Shown here piece by piece: positions 7,476 through 14,515 of a DNA stretch of 14,515 nt. The position numbers were made by a program, and so were the translations under genes. Under the pieces are notes generated by a model. That model made no database searches, was not told the origin of the DNA, and worked only from the letters and a program-made list of their open reading frames with translations. Position 1 is the stretch's first letter, and each line of letters opens with the position of its first letter. The stretch lies in NCBI GenBank assembly GCA_002337215.1, contig DDFO01000050.1:12534-27048 (forward strand), read 5' to 3'. Origin of the DNA: Phycisphaerales bacterium UBA1926 (lineage in GTDB: Bacteria; Planctomycetota; Phycisphaerae; Phycisphaerales; UBA1924).

Positions 7476-9209
7476 ATGACCGCAACGCCCTCCACAATCG
7501 CGACCGCGCCGAACCCGAGGCGGCACGATCTCGACGCCCTGCGAGCGGGCGCGATGCTCCTCGGCATCGCGCTGCACGCGGCACTGGCGTTCACCCCGAT
7601 CCCCTGGATCGCCATGAACAGCGAGACCTCGCCCGTGCTGGGCCCGTTCATCGAGGTCATCCACGGCTTCCGCCTGCCCCTCTTCTTCCTGATGAGCGGG
7701 TTCTTCAGCGCGATGCTGCTGCAGCGCCGCGGCATCGGCGGCTTTCTGACGCACCGATGGAAACGCATCGGTCTCCCGCTGCTGCTCGGCATGGTCACCA
7801 TCATCCCCGCGATGTGGGGCGTCATCATCGGGGGCAACGTCCTGAAGGAGTTCGTCCCCGCTCCCGAGCGCGAGTGGGACGCCGGCGAGGACGCCGCGAA
7901 CAACATCTGGCGCTCCGCCGCAACGGGCGATCTCGACAGCGTGCAGCAACTGGTGGAGTCGGGCGCGCCCGTCAACGCCCCCGACCCCCGTTTCTACACC
8001 CTGCCCCTGGCATGGGCCGCGACGGGTGACCACGCCCAGGTCGTCGCGCTCCTGCTCGAATCCGGCGCCGACCCCAACCAGCGCATGGGCGACGACAACA
8101 CCCCCCTCCACACCGCCTGCTTCTACGGAGCCTCCGAGTCCGCCGCGCTGATGCTCGAGTCCGGGGCTGACCTGTCCGCCCGGAACACGAGAGGCGAGAC
8201 CCCAATCGATTCGATGAAGCACGGACAAGGCGCGATCGATTTCATCTCGAACCTGCTGGGGGTCGAGGCCGACTTCGAGCGCGTCGAAGCAGGGCGACGC
8301 GAGATCGCCGATCGGATCGGATCACAGACCGACACCGGGGAGCCCATCTCGACGGCGTCTCCGATCCGCGACCTCCTCGCCGGGATCCTCGGCGGAGAAC
8401 TGTTCATGCACCTCTGGTTCCTCTGGCATCTCTGCTGGCTCGCGTGCGGGCTCGCGGTAGTCACCCTGCTGCTGCGCCCCCTGCGTCTGCGGTCCGCCCC
8501 GAACCTCCTCATCGCCACGCCCCTCTGTCTTGTCGCCCTTCTCCCGCTCACCGCGGTGACGCAGAGTTGGCAGGCGAACTTCGGGCCCGACACCGCCGCC
8601 GCCCTGATCCCCGCCCCGCACGTGCTCGCGCACTACGCCGTCTTCTTCGGCTTCGGCGCGCTCATGTTCGCGTCGCGGAATGCCGCCGATCGGCTCGGCC
8701 GCGCCTGGTGGATCCATCTGCCCATCGCCGCGGTCAGCTGCGTTCTCGCCCTCCGCCTCACGCACGACCCCCACGCCCTCGCCGCGCAGGGGATCGACGC
8801 CGAGGCGGGCGCCCTGCTCGGCGTCGTCTTGCAGTCCGTCTTCGTGTGGACCATCTCATTCGGTCTGCTCGGCGTCGCCCGGCTCCTGCTCAGCCGTCCG
8901 AGCGCGCGGGTGCGCTACGTCTCCGACTCGTCCTACTGGCTCTACGTGGCGCACCTGCCGATCGTCGTCGCGGGCCAGTTCGCGCTCGCCTATGTCCCGC
9001 TCCCGCCGCTCGTCGAGTTCTCGTTGCTGACGGTCGCGACGGCCCTCGTGCTCCTGCTGAGCTACCGGTGGTTCGTGCGCTACACCTGGCTCGGCCGCCT
9101 GCTCAACGGCCCCCGCACAAGGCCTGGCAACGACCCCGTCGCGAGCAAGCGTCCATCTGTCGTCTTTGATGCCGGGCAGCCCGCCATCAACGCCTCATCC
9201 CGAACTTGA
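7476..9209 (+). CDS. Acyltransferase-3 family membrane protein with an internal ankyrin-repeat domain
   Basis: This 577-residue integral membrane protein probably transfers an acyl group (acetyl or succinyl type) to a carbohydrate or lipid of the envelope. The N-terminus HDLDALRAGAMLLGIALH matches acyltransferase-3/OpgC-like proteins, with H34 as the expected catalytic His. The second membrane segment has LPLFFLMSGFF and the third ends near residue 115. The ankyrin block lies at about 141-262: AATGDLDSVQQLVESGAPVN, WAATGDHAQVVALLLESGAD, and DDNTPLHTACFYGASESA. A helical linker leads to HLWFLWHLCWLACG (from about 306), the conserved HLWFLW motif, and six or so further membrane segments. The ending is polar. 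GAGGA at 7464-7468 gives an 8-base spacing to the ATG. The frame is unbroken and codon use is even across the ankyrin part, so this is a true fusion. Family call strong; substrate unknown. Confidence 0.9.
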   Translation: MTATPSTIATAPNPRRHDLDALRAGAMLLGIALHAALAFTPIPWIAMNSETSPVLGPFIEVIHGFRLPLFFLMSGFFSAMLLQRRGIGGFLTHRWKRIGLPLLLGMVTIIPAMWGVIIGGNVLKEFVPAPEREWDAGEDAANNIWRSAATGDLDSVQQLVESGAPVNAPDPRFYTLPLAWAATGDHAQVVALLLESGADPNQRMGDDNTPLHTACFYGASESAALMLESGADLSARNTRGETPIDSMKHGQGAIDFISNLLGVEADFERVEAGRREIADRIGSQTDTGEPISTASPIRDLLAGILGGELFMHLWFLWHLCWLACGLAVVTLLLRPLRLRSAPNLLIATPLCLVALLPLTAVTQSWQANFGPDTAAALIPAPHVLAHYAVFFGFGALMFASRNAADRLGRAWWIHLPIAAVSCVLALRLTHDPHALAAQGIDAEAGALLGVVLQSVFVWTISFGLLGVARLLLSRPSARVRYVSDSSYWLYVAHLPIVVAGQFALAYVPLPPLVEFSLLTVATALVLLLSYRWFVRYTWLGRLLNGPRTRPGNDPVASKRPSVVFDAGQPAINASSRT

Positions 9210-9210
9210 G

Positions 9211-9243
9211 CGAGAGCCGCGCGGGCTCAGCCCGCCGCGCGAG
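9211..9243. terminator. GC-rich hairpin between convergent genes, possible bidirectional terminator
   Basis: The 17-bp gap between the convergent acyltransferase and radical SAM genes holds the left arm of an imperfect inverted repeat, GCGCGGGC-TCA-GCCCGCCGCGC, about 9 pairs with one bulge. Its loop contains the TGA stop of the minus-strand gene. There is no T-run on either side, so it is not a standard intrinsic terminator. Confidence 0.3.
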
Positions 9244-11341
9244 AATACGCCTGTGCCGCAATCCGGTGCGTGCACTTTGCGGCAGACAGCCGGTTCGTCG
9301 CCATCGCGAGGAACCACGACCGCCACGACTCGGGGCCGTCCCCCGGAACCCAGTCGAACCGCCCCGTGCTCGCCCCGTCGTCCCAGCCCGATCCGCATGC
9401 CGACATCACCGGGACAGGGCTGACGCGAGGCTCCGCGACGACGCTCCCGGGGATGCTGGTCGCCGGGTTCTCGAAATAGGTCGGCCAGTCTCGTGCGCTG
9501 TGCCACGTCTTGCCCACCTTCGGCTCATACCCCGGTGTGACGATCGCGTTCTGCTGATACACGAGCAGGTCCCCGAGAATCCCGTCGGGGTCCGCGTACC
9601 GCGAGCCGACATGGTCGGCGAGATCAGAGAAAAACACTCCGAGATCCCGGCACACCTCGCCCAGCATCCACCGGTGCGGCTCCGCGTGCCGCCGCGCACC
9701 CGGAACCCCGGGCAAGGGCAGCAACGCGAGGCTCTCGGGATCCGTGATAAACGCGCTGTAGCACGCCTCGATCGTCCGCATCGCGTCCGCGGTCGCGGCC
9801 GAAAGGGGCAGCATCGAATCCAGCAGCCCGTTGTAGAACTCAGCAAAGGAAACGCCCCGCGTGCAGCGGAGGTACCGCGCGAGCAGCTGCGTGATTCCCC
9901 CGTTGTGCAGCGCCCGGATGCACGCGCTCTCGACGCTCATGCGGATCCAGTCGTCGGTCGAGAACGAGCCCGCCTCGACGACGACGTCCCCCAGAGGGAA
10001 CGTCATCGGATCGACCGGCGTGTTCTCCCGCTCGCCGTACCCGTCGTAGATGTACCGGGTGACGGTCCGGAGCCCCCACCGATCCCGATACGAGGGCTCC
10101 GATGCCGGCGCGTTGGGGAGCAGGTGATAGTTGGTCACGATGTACCCGTCGTGGATGCCCCATTCCATCAGGTCCGTGAACGTCTTGCGCCACAGCGCGG
10201 GCGTGTCCTCGGGCAGCCCCTGGATCAACTGCACGCTGATCGGGATCCCGTCGGCCTGCAGCGCGCGCACAACCTCGATCTGCTTCTCGATCGAGATGTT
10301 CTCCCGGTCCGTCGCCGCGAGGACCTTCTCGGATGAGTGCTGGATCGACAGCGTGTGCGCCGTTTCGAGCCCCGCCGCGACGACCTTCCGCGTGATCTCC
10401 ACCGTCCGCTTGGGAACGTTCTTCGCGTTGCTGTACACGAAGTACGTCGGCTCGCCGTGCGTCTTCTTCGCCTCGACGATCGCGTCGGTCAGGTCCACGT
10501 CCGTCTTGAACATCCCGAAATTGCTGTCGACCGAGAACACCACCTTGATACCAGACCGTGCGAACCAGTCGATCTCGTCGGAGAGCCGGTCCATCCCGAA
10601 CCGGCGCACCTTCGACATCGTCGCCGAGCCCCAGTCGCAGTACGAGCACCGGAAAGGGCACCCCCGGCTCGTCTCCCACGCCGCGACAACACCCTGCGGA
10701 TGCTCCGCGATGAACCGCTCGTAATAGTCGATCTGCGCGAGATACGAGCTCACGCCGTAATCCGCCGGCACCTCGGGCTTCGCAGTGAGCGAACCACCCG
10801 AGCCGGGAAGGCACAGACCCGGAATATCCCCCAGCGGATCGTCCTCGGCGCGGAGCTCGCGAACGCTCCGGTACGAGAGCGCCCGGCTCAGAATCCGCGT
10901 GAACGGAATCTCCCCGTCCTTCACGACCACCGCGTCGATGCACGCGTTCTCCACGAAGAATTCCGGATCGCGATAGTCGGGGTGCGGCCCCCCGGCGACG
11001 ATCAGGCAGTCGGGGTGAACAGCACGCACCGCACGCGCGATCGCCTGCTGCAGCCGCCAGTTCCACGTGTAGCAGCTCAGCCCCAGCACATCGATCCGGA
11101 CGCCCGACAGCGCGCGCATGATCTCGTCCACCCGGTCCATCCGATGGATCGGCTCGTGCCAGCGAACCGCCTCAGGCCGATCGGCGTGCAGCTCCCAATA
11201 CGTCTTAAGCACCCCCCACATCGCCGGGAGGTACGGGAGGCCGTACGACCGCAACTGCGGCTCGCAGATCAGAACCTCGAGCGGCCGCGTCGCGCGAACG
11301 CGCTCAGGAACAGAAACCGTGATCGGAACACCGTGTGCCAT
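9227..11341 (-). CDS. Radical SAM enzyme with N-terminal cobalamin-binding-like domain
   Basis: This 704-residue protein should use S-adenosylmethionine and a [4Fe-4S] cluster for radical chemistry. An N-terminal Rossmann-like domain (about 18-165) has LEVLICEPQ, VLGLSCYTWN and VAGGPHPDY, as in B12-binding radical SAM enzymes, but the DxHxxG cobalamin motif is absent. The radical SAM core starts near 220 with TSRGCPFRCSYCDWG, placing the cluster ligands at C228, C232 and C235. It continues through VDSNFGMF and LSIQHSSEKVL to ISVQLIQGLPEDT at about 368-380. The remaining 250 residues are helical and not recognised. The CDWG and D-x-NFG motifs recall a subgroup linked to surface or small-molecule modification; that is memory, not a search. 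The start is the ATG at 11339-11341, with GAGG about 3 bases upstream. It begins 15 bp after the stop of the methyltransferase gene, so the two are probably one operon. Confidence 0.9.
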   Translation of the reverse strand: MAHGVPITVSVPERVRATRPLEVLICEPQLRSYGLPYLPAMWGVLKTYWELHADRPEAVRWHEPIHRMDRVDEIMRALSGVRIDVLGLSCYTWNWRLQQAIARAVRAVHPDCLIVAGGPHPDYRDPEFFVENACIDAVVVKDGEIPFTRILSRALSYRSVRELRAEDDPLGDIPGLCLPGSGGSLTAKPEVPADYGVSSYLAQIDYYERFIAEHPQGVVAAWETSRGCPFRCSYCDWGSATMSKVRRFGMDRLSDEIDWFARSGIKVVFSVDSNFGMFKTDVDLTDAIVEAKKTHGEPTYFVYSNAKNVPKRTVEITRKVVAAGLETAHTLSIQHSSEKVLAATDRENISIEKQIEVVRALQADGIPISVQLIQGLPEDTPALWRKTFTDLMEWGIHDGYIVTNYHLLPNAPASEPSYRDRWGLRTVTRYIYDGYGERENTPVDPMTFPLGDVVVEAGSFSTDDWIRMSVESACIRALHNGGITQLLARYLRCTRGVSFAEFYNGLLDSMLPLSAATADAMRTIEACYSAFITDPESLALLPLPGVPGARRHAEPHRWMLGEVCRDLGVFFSDLADHVGSRYADPDGILGDLLVYQQNAIVTPGYEPKVGKTWHSARDWPTYFENPATSIPGSVVAEPRVSPVPVMSACGSGWDDGASTGRFDWVPGDGPESWRSWFLAMATNRLSAAKCTHRIAAQAYSRAAG

Positions 11342-11356
11342 CGCCTCGTCTCAGTC

Positions 11357-13738
11357 TCACCCGCGCAGGATCGCGAGCGCCTTTCGTGTGTTGACCGCCT
11401 CATCGCCGCCGATCTCGATCGGGCCCTTGAGATTCGCCAGAAGATGCGGGATCGCCTCGTCCGGATCGCCCGGCATCCGGATCGCGCCGAGGTTCCGGTC
11501 CGCCCGCGTCGCACCTGTCGGCTGCACTTTCTCGAAGGGCCACCGCGCAAACAGCCGCGCCGCGCCGGAGCTGTCCGCCCACGACACACCCTCGACATCC
11601 TCAGAGAAGTTTGACAGCTCGATATCGTGCAGCACAACCCAAGCGCCAGGCTTCAGCGCATGCACCATCGCGAGCAGATCGAGCGTCGGCGCCGGATGGC
11701 CGTGCTCCCCGTCGATGAACGCGAAATCGACCCCCCCCACAGGGAAGCACGACGCGGCGTCCATCGCGTTCGCGCCCGCGAACAACCGGACCCGATCGAC
11801 CAGGTCGGGCGCCATCTCCGCGATCGCCGACGCGAGAGGCCGGCCCCGATCGAAGTAGCACTCCGTCGCGATATCAAAGCTGTACACCATCGCGTCATCG
11901 CCGCAGAGCTCACACGCCCCAGCCGTGAGCATCGCCGTGGACACGCCCGACGCCGTTCCGATCTCGACAAGGCTCGTCGGCCGGCTCGCCTCGATGACGT
12001 CCCACATGAACGCCAACTCGTGCGCGTGCGCAAAGTTGTCGCACCACGCCGGGACCCGGTACCGATCACAGAACCGCTCGGCCCAGGGACGCCGCGCATC
12101 GAGCCCAAGCCGGGGCCGGTCAGGCCCCAGCCCCGTCACACGCTCCGGGTTCGTCCGCTCGCCCCGCGTCACGCCGGGCGCAATCTCGACCGAGTACTCC
12201 CAGTTGGGTTCCTCCTGCTCGCCGCGCCGATCCGGGTCGGAATACACCCGCACGATCTCGGGTCCACCGCCGGCGTCGCCCGAGGGAAACAGCGCGAACA
12301 ACCGGGTCATGAGCCGAGCCTCGAAGGTGTCCGACGAAGGCAGCACCGCCGAGAAGTCGCCCGCGCCGAGGTCATCCGTGAGCGCGACGTCTGACGATGC
12401 GACAACCGGCACACCAAAGAGCGTTTCCTCCCGCGGCGCGTCGTCGATGACGCACACGACCTCGATCCCCGCCTCGCGCAGAATCGACTCGCCGAGCAGC
12501 CACGCCGTGTGCCGGCCCGCCCCGAACAGCGCGATGCGCCGATGTCCACGCCGAGCAACTTCACCAGCGGTCGCAGTCCAGTACTCCCGGCGTTGGCGGA
12601 TGGGCCGATACGTGCCACGCTCGCCCGGACGCCGGCGCGTCAGCCGCGAACCCCGCGCGACGCACTCTGCCGAGAACGTGCGCACCGTATCCGCGTGCGG
12701 CGCGTCCGCCGAAAGATCCACCGTGAGCGTCTCAACAATCTCCGGCCAGGCCGGCGAGAAGTACACGCCGTTGCTCTCCGATGATCGGCTCCACGCCTCA
12801 TACCGCCGGGCCCACCCGATCGCGTCCTCGATATCGCCCGACTGAAACGCGTGCATCGCCGCGTGCCCCGCGATAAACCCCGCGTCCGCATCCCCGATCA
12901 GCCCGCCCCAATACGCGAGCACCGCGTCCCACACCTCTCTTCGAGCGAGCCGGTCCCCGAACTGACTCTCGGTCCAAAGGTCGCCGAAGTGAGCGGACAG
13001 ATCCCCCTGGCACGCAAGCCCGAGCGAGGGCGTCCCGCGCAGCACATCGATGGGCCGGAGCACGTCGCGCAGCTGATACATGTGCAGCGGGATCCAAGGC
13101 GTCTGCAGATCGAAGAAGTCCTGCTGCACCACCATCGACCCCGGGCGCAGGTGCCGCCCGAACGCCCTGAGCACCGTCAGGTGAACATCCCAGGTTTTCG
13201 CGACATCGACAAACAGCAGCTCGATCGGCTCCTGCTCTGGATACACCCCGCGCTCCTGCTGCACGCTCGCGTCCGCCGGGAGCCAGCCCTCACGCACGCT
13301 GACCCGATCCAGCCACGGGCTGTTGTACGTGTCGAACCGATCGCGAAACCGCTGGGCGGGCGCCAGCCCATACAGGTTCAGCAGCGACAGATAGGTCGGG
13401 CTCTCGTCGTCGATCGTCTCGAACGCGTCGTATGTCAGGATGGGCGCCGGTTCCGCCACCGTTGATTCGTCGATCCCCGCGACCAGCGCCTCCGTCGAAC
13501 CGCCGAGAAAGCAGCCGAGTTCGACGATGCGCCCCGCACCCGTGGTCCGCGACGCGAGCCACTTGAGGTAGTTCAGCTCGCGCTCAACGAGCATGGTCGG
13601 GATCCGCCCCGTCGGCTCGAAGACCAACGCCGAACTCGGCGAAGACGGGTTGCCCTGTGCGTCAAAGACCGGCTCACCCGTGATCCGCTCGGGCGGCGCA
13701 GCACCAGAAGCTCGCGTTGGCAGACTCTGTGTTGACAT
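11357..13738 (-). CDS. Two-methyltransferase fusion protein with a central Rossmann module
   Basis: This 793-residue soluble protein is built from three parts. Part one (about 45-250) is a class I SAM-dependent methyltransferase domain with motif I IVELGCFLGGST (about 71-82), LTYDAFE and LLFVDVAKTWDVH. A helical region follows to about 395. Part two (about 400-502) is a small nucleotide-binding-like module: RRIALFGAGRHT, then GIEVVCVIDD about 20 residues on. Part three (about 575-715) is a second methyltransferase of the Methyltransf_24 type: LVEIGTASGVSTAML, VYSFDI, VDFAFIDGEHGH and GAWVVLHDIE. Both methyltransferase domains keep motif I, so both may be active. Substrate is unknown; such domains often methylate sugars or hydroxyl groups. 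The ATG at 13736-13738 is preferred to the GTG just before it because GGAG sits 7 bases upstream. It lies between a related partial gene upstream and the radical SAM gene downstream. Confidence 0.9.
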   Translation of the reverse strand: MSTQSLPTRASGAAPPERITGEPVFDAQGNPSSPSSALVFEPTGRIPTMLVERELNYLKWLASRTTGAGRIVELGCFLGGSTEALVAGIDESTVAEPAPILTYDAFETIDDESPTYLSLLNLYGLAPAQRFRDRFDTYNSPWLDRVSVREGWLPADASVQQERGVYPEQEPIELLFVDVAKTWDVHLTVLRAFGRHLRPGSMVVQQDFFDLQTPWIPLHMYQLRDVLRPIDVLRGTPSLGLACQGDLSAHFGDLWTESQFGDRLARREVWDAVLAYWGGLIGDADAGFIAGHAAMHAFQSGDIEDAIGWARRYEAWSRSSESNGVYFSPAWPEIVETLTVDLSADAPHADTVRTFSAECVARGSRLTRRRPGERGTYRPIRQRREYWTATAGEVARRGHRRIALFGAGRHTAWLLGESILREAGIEVVCVIDDAPREETLFGVPVVASSDVALTDDLGAGDFSAVLPSSDTFEARLMTRLFALFPSGDAGGGPEIVRVYSDPDRRGEQEEPNWEYSVEIAPGVTRGERTNPERVTGLGPDRPRLGLDARRPWAERFCDRYRVPAWCDNFAHAHELAFMWDVIEASRPTSLVEIGTASGVSTAMLTAGACELCGDDAMVYSFDIATECYFDRGRPLASAIAEMAPDLVDRVRLFAGANAMDAASCFPVGGVDFAFIDGEHGHPAPTLDLLAMVHALKPGAWVVLHDIELSNFSEDVEGVSWADSSGAARLFARWPFEKVQPTGATRADRNLGAIRMPGDPDEAIPHLLANLKGPIEIGGDEAVNTRKALAILRG

Positions 13739-13745
13739 CACGGCG

Positions 13746-13749
13746 CTCC
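13746..13749 (-). promoter_or_regulatory. Ribosome binding site fixing the start at 13738
   Basis: On the minus strand GGAG lies 7 bases before the ATG at 13738 but only 4 before the GTG at 13741, so the ATG is the better start. Confidence 0.55.
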
Positions 13750-13822
13750 GTATCTGCTCTGACGCATGCGATTCAGCCTACCCGCGGCATCTCCCCGAGG
13801 CATCGCCCGACTCCCGCATGAA

Positions 13823-14515
13823 TCAACCATACAACCGCGTCACCACGACGCCACGCTCACGGAACACCCCGGCCCGTTCCCACAACAGATCCTCGATCGA
13901 GTTCGCGCTGATGATCACCGCGTCCAGTTCACGCCCGAGCGCGTCCTCACGCGAAACGATCTCATAGCCCCACAGCCGATCGCCGTGCCGCCGGCTGTCG
14001 TCGTCGATAAGGCAGACGATCTCCACACCGGGCTCCATCAACGCGTCGCCCACGCCGCGCGTGTGCGTGCCAGCCCCGTACAGCGCGACCCGCCGCCGCC
14101 CGAGCATCGCGCAGTTCAGGAGTGCCCGCCGGACCGCCTCGCTCCAGTCCGACGCGAGCGTCATGTGCTGCAGATCGCTGTCCCACTGATCGATGATGTT
14201 GGTCAGCAGGTCGAACGCTTCCTCGGCCGGCGCCGGAGCGCCGGTATCGACCCCCCAGACCGCGAGCGCCCGCGTCGGATCGCCGCACACGACACGGTCC
14301 GCGAGCGCGCACGCCAGCATCCCCGCCGCCTGCCGCCCCCGCGCTCCCGCGTGGTCTTCGACGCGCGCCCAATCGAGCACGCACTCGGTGCTCGTCCCCG
14401 GTCCGGGGCGCGCGCACCAGATCGTCCTCAGCCACAGCAGCGGCAACAGGCACCCCGAAGGACACCCCGCCAGCGTCACCCGCGTGATCTCTCCACCAGC
14501 AGGCCCACCAGCAGG
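13823..14515 (-). CDS. Protein of unknown function with C-terminal GAGxHT Rossmann module (cut by the right window edge)
   Basis: The frame is open to the right edge, so the N-terminus is missing; at least 230 residues are visible. An in-window GTG at 14479 is unlikely to be the start because coding-type sequence continues upstream. The first visible part (PAGGPAGG, then LAGCPSGCLLPLLWLRTIW) is not recognised. The middle is helical. The C-terminal 90 residues carry RRRVALYGAGTHT and GVEIVCLIDDD, ending in VVVTRLYG. This matches the central module of the fusion protein encoded next door: same GAGxHT loop, same GVE/GIE-IVC-IDD strand at the same distance. The Gly-rich loop and the acidic end of the second strand suggest binding of a nucleotide or nucleotide-sugar. 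The gene is 84 bp upstream of the fusion gene on the same strand and is probably co-transcribed with it. Confidence 0.7.
   Translation of the reverse strand, partial: PAGGPAGGEITRVTLAGCPSGCLLPLLWLRTIWCARPGPGTSTECVLDWARVEDHAGARGRQAAGMLACALADRVVCGDPTRALAVWGVDTGAPAPAEEAFDLLTNIIDQWDSDLQHMTLASDWSEAVRRALLNCAMLGRRRVALYGAGTHTRGVGDALMEPGVEIVCLIDDDSRRHGDRLWGYEIVSREDALGRELDAVIISANSIEDLLWERAGVFRERGVVVTRLYG
14493..14515. repeat. Two copies of an 11-base direct repeat with 12-base period, at the window edge
   Basis: CCACCAGCAGG occurs at 14493-14503 and again at 14505-14515. On the minus strand the period encodes PAGG twice. It may be the end of a longer in-frame tandem repeat or a chance duplication; the window ends here. 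Confidence 0.45.

Noticed and set aside
6767..7975. 402-residue minus-strand frame
   Set aside because: It is antisense to the ankyrin and acyltransferase genes, whose motifs and ribosome binding sites are convincing.
10337..11614. 425-residue plus-strand frame
   Set aside because: It is antisense to the radical SAM gene, Arg/Pro/His-rich and without a recognisable domain.
1..14515. CRISPR arrays, tRNA or rRNA genes, insertion sequences, phage genes
   Set aside because: No spaced repeats, cloverleaf-like sequences, conserved rRNA stretches, transposase motifs or phage structural genes were seen on either strand.

Overview
The window is high-GC bacterial DNA with long, closely packed genes and strongly GC-biased third codon positions. 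An ECF sigma factor of the 'TTHWSL' type next to a Ser/Thr kinase carrying an N-terminal zinc ribbon and C-terminal RDD membrane domains suggests Planctomycetota, possibly a Phycisphaerae-like lineage. This assignment rests on protein style only, because no rRNA or other marker gene is present.

Left part (1-3054): a cyclic-di-GMP signalling patch. A membrane sensor gene runs off the left edge on the minus strand. Across a 400-bp divergent spacer lies a response regulator with REC, GGDEF and HD-GYP-like domains (604-2139). Two small PilZ-like proteins follow (2190-2561 and 2617-3054). Together they look like a stimulus sensor, a c-di-GMP maker/breaker and two candidate receptors.

Middle part (3118-9209), all on the plus strand: an ECF sigma factor; a 918-residue membrane Ser/Thr kinase with a second, catalytically dead kinase-like domain and two RDD segments; a small ankyrin-repeat lipoprotein; and an acyltransferase-3 family membrane protein that itself contains an ankyrin block between transmembrane segments. 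The spacing and shared ankyrin content suggest an envelope-modifying acyltransferase with an exported ankyrin partner, possibly under control of the sigma/kinase pair.

Right part (9227 to the right edge), all on the minus strand and convergent with the middle part: a partial gene at the right edge, then a 793-residue protein with two methyltransferase domains flanking a small Rossmann module, then a radical SAM protein with an N-terminal cobalamin-binding-like domain. The Rossmann module recurs in the edge gene, so this looks like one modification cluster, perhaps for a surface glycan or small molecule; the substrate is unknown. No tRNA, rRNA, CRISPR array, insertion sequence or phage gene was seen.
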